DNA of 5,462 nucleotides from Betaproteobacteria bacterium. Lineage in GTDB: Bacteria; Pseudomonadota; Gammaproteobacteria; Burkholderiales; SG8-39. Below are positions 4,821-5,462 of this stretch, in pieces; within the stretch, counting starts at the first letter, position 1, and the number at the start of each line of letters is the position of its first letter. The stretch spans positions 4,268 to 9,729 of the forward strand of contig VBDM01000202.1 in assembly GCA_005881355.1 (NCBI GenBank), read 5' to 3'. The translations under genes were made by a program, and so were the position numbers. The notes below the pieces were generated by a model that was given only the letters and a program-made list of their open reading frames with translations, ran no database searches and was not told where the DNA came from.

Positions 4821-5462
4821 GTGAGCGAAGCAATGGACCTGAGCCTTCAAGTCGGCAAATACGACATTCAGAGGGCGCTCGGCAAGGGCGCGACCGGAAC
4901 GGTATACCTCGCCAGGGACACTTTCACCGGGCGCGAAGTCGCGCTCAAGACGATCGAGCGCGAGGTCTTCCGGGATCCCGAGTTCGGCACCGTATACCGC
5001 TCGCAGTTCCAGAACGAGGCGTCGCTCGCCGGGAAGCTGCGGCACCCGCATATCGCCGCGATCCTCGACGCAGTGGTGCAGGAGGATTCGGGCTACATCG
5101 CGATGGAATACGTTCCCGGAGGAGACTTGTCGAGGCATGTCACCCCGGACAGGTTGCTTCCGGTGGCCGACGTGCTGCAGATCTGCTTCAAGTGCTGCGG
5201 CGCGCTCGAGTATGCCTCGCGCGAGGGCATCGTCCACCGCGACATCAAGCCGGCGAACCTCATGATCGCCGAAGGCACGGAGGTGAAGATCTCGGATTTC
5301 GGGGCGGCCTATCTGCGCAAGAGCCACGCGGTACAGACCGCCGCGATGGGCTCGCCCTACTACATGTCGCCCGAACAGATCGCGGGGAGGGGGCTCACCT
5401 TCCACAGCGACATGTACTCGCTCGGCGTGTCGCTCTACGAGCTGCTCGTCGGAAAGAAGCCG
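4821..5462 (+). CDS. Hanks-type Ser/Thr protein kinase, N-terminal part (runs off the window)
   Basis: The 214 visible residues hold most of a eukaryotic-like Ser/Thr kinase domain, a cytoplasmic signalling enzyme that phosphorylates Ser/Thr on partner proteins. In order: glycine loop LGKGATGTVYLA (20-31), ATP lysine in VALK (K43), helix C glutamate in QNEASLAGKLRHPHI (E66), hinge MEYVPGGDL (95-103), catalytic loop HRDIKPAN (139-146), DFG (159-161), activation segment ending SPYYMSPEQ (178-186), and DMYSLGVSLYELLVG (197-211). All key catalytic residues are present, and HRD marks it as an RD kinase, probably controlled by activation-loop phosphorylation. The form with EVFRDPEF...F-x-N-EASLAGKL and a Cys-rich FKCCGALEYA is familiar from betaproteobacterial kinases. 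The C-terminal lobe end and any sensor or membrane segment are outside the window. The GTG start is inferred from its ribosome site; an ATG at 4833 is also possible. No partner phosphatase is visible. Confidence 0.93.
   Translation, partial: MSEAMDLSLQVGKYDIQRALGKGATGTVYLARDTFTGREVALKTIEREVFRDPEFGTVYRSQFQNEASLAGKLRHPHIAAILDAVVQEDSGYIAMEYVPGGDLSRHVTPDRLLPVADVLQICFKCCGALEYASREGIVHRDIKPANLMIAEGTEVKISDFGAAYLRKSHAVQTAAMGSPYYMSPEQIAGRGLTFHSDMYSLGVSLYELLVGKKP

Noticed and set aside
4761..5405. Minus-strand reading frame of 214 codons
   Set aside because: It lies opposite the Ser/Thr kinase, whose catalytic motifs are all intact; it is a shadow frame.
1..5462. CRISPR array, tRNA or rRNA gene, transposase or integrase
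   Set aside because: No regularly spaced repeats, tRNA-like cloverleaf, rRNA sequence or mobile-element protein could be seen on either strand.

Overview
The window reads as a piece of a high-GC betaproteobacterial chromosome, probably Burkholderiales-like. The clues are a complete tripartite-tricarboxylate (Bug/TctC-type) substrate-binding protein plus the tail of a second one, a type IV pilin behind a sigma-54 promoter, a CzcE-family periplasmic protein, and a Hanks-type Ser/Thr kinase of a form familiar from betaproteobacteria. No ribosomal or other marker gene is present, so the assignment is an inference from gene families.

Layout, left to right. 1-72 (+) is the C-terminus of a Bug-family binding protein. 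73-288 is a regulatory region with a near-perfect -24/-12 (sigma-54) promoter at 215-230. 289-759 (+) is a complete type IV prepilin (PilA-like). 923-1741 (+) is a SAM-dependent methyltransferase that carries an N-terminal export signal. It converges on a Bug-family binding protein at 1785-2768 (-), with a strong GC palindrome between the two stop codons. 2947-3276 (+) is a small CzcE-like exported protein, divergent from the Bug gene. 3277-3864 has no convincing gene. It starts GC-rich with several hairpins and a 27-bp exact copy of part of the Bug gene, then becomes clearly AT-richer. 3865-4587 (+) is an unrecognised protein with a soluble N-terminal part and three C-terminal membrane segments; its composition differs from its neighbours and it looks like accessory DNA. 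4821-5462 (+) is the N-terminal part of a Ser/Thr protein kinase running off the window end.

The genes do not form one pathway. Most appear to be single transcription units with their own control regions: a regulated pilus subunit, an exported methyltransferase, a solute-binding protein for carboxylate-type substrates, a possible metal-related periplasmic protein, an orphan membrane protein and a signalling kinase. The points most worth a second look are the sigma-54 pilin promoter, the exported methyltransferase, the 27-bp duplication (which makes the + strand downstream of the CzcE-like gene perfectly antisense to the Bug mRNA), the CzcE-like protein without any histidine, and the unrecognised three-helix membrane protein.
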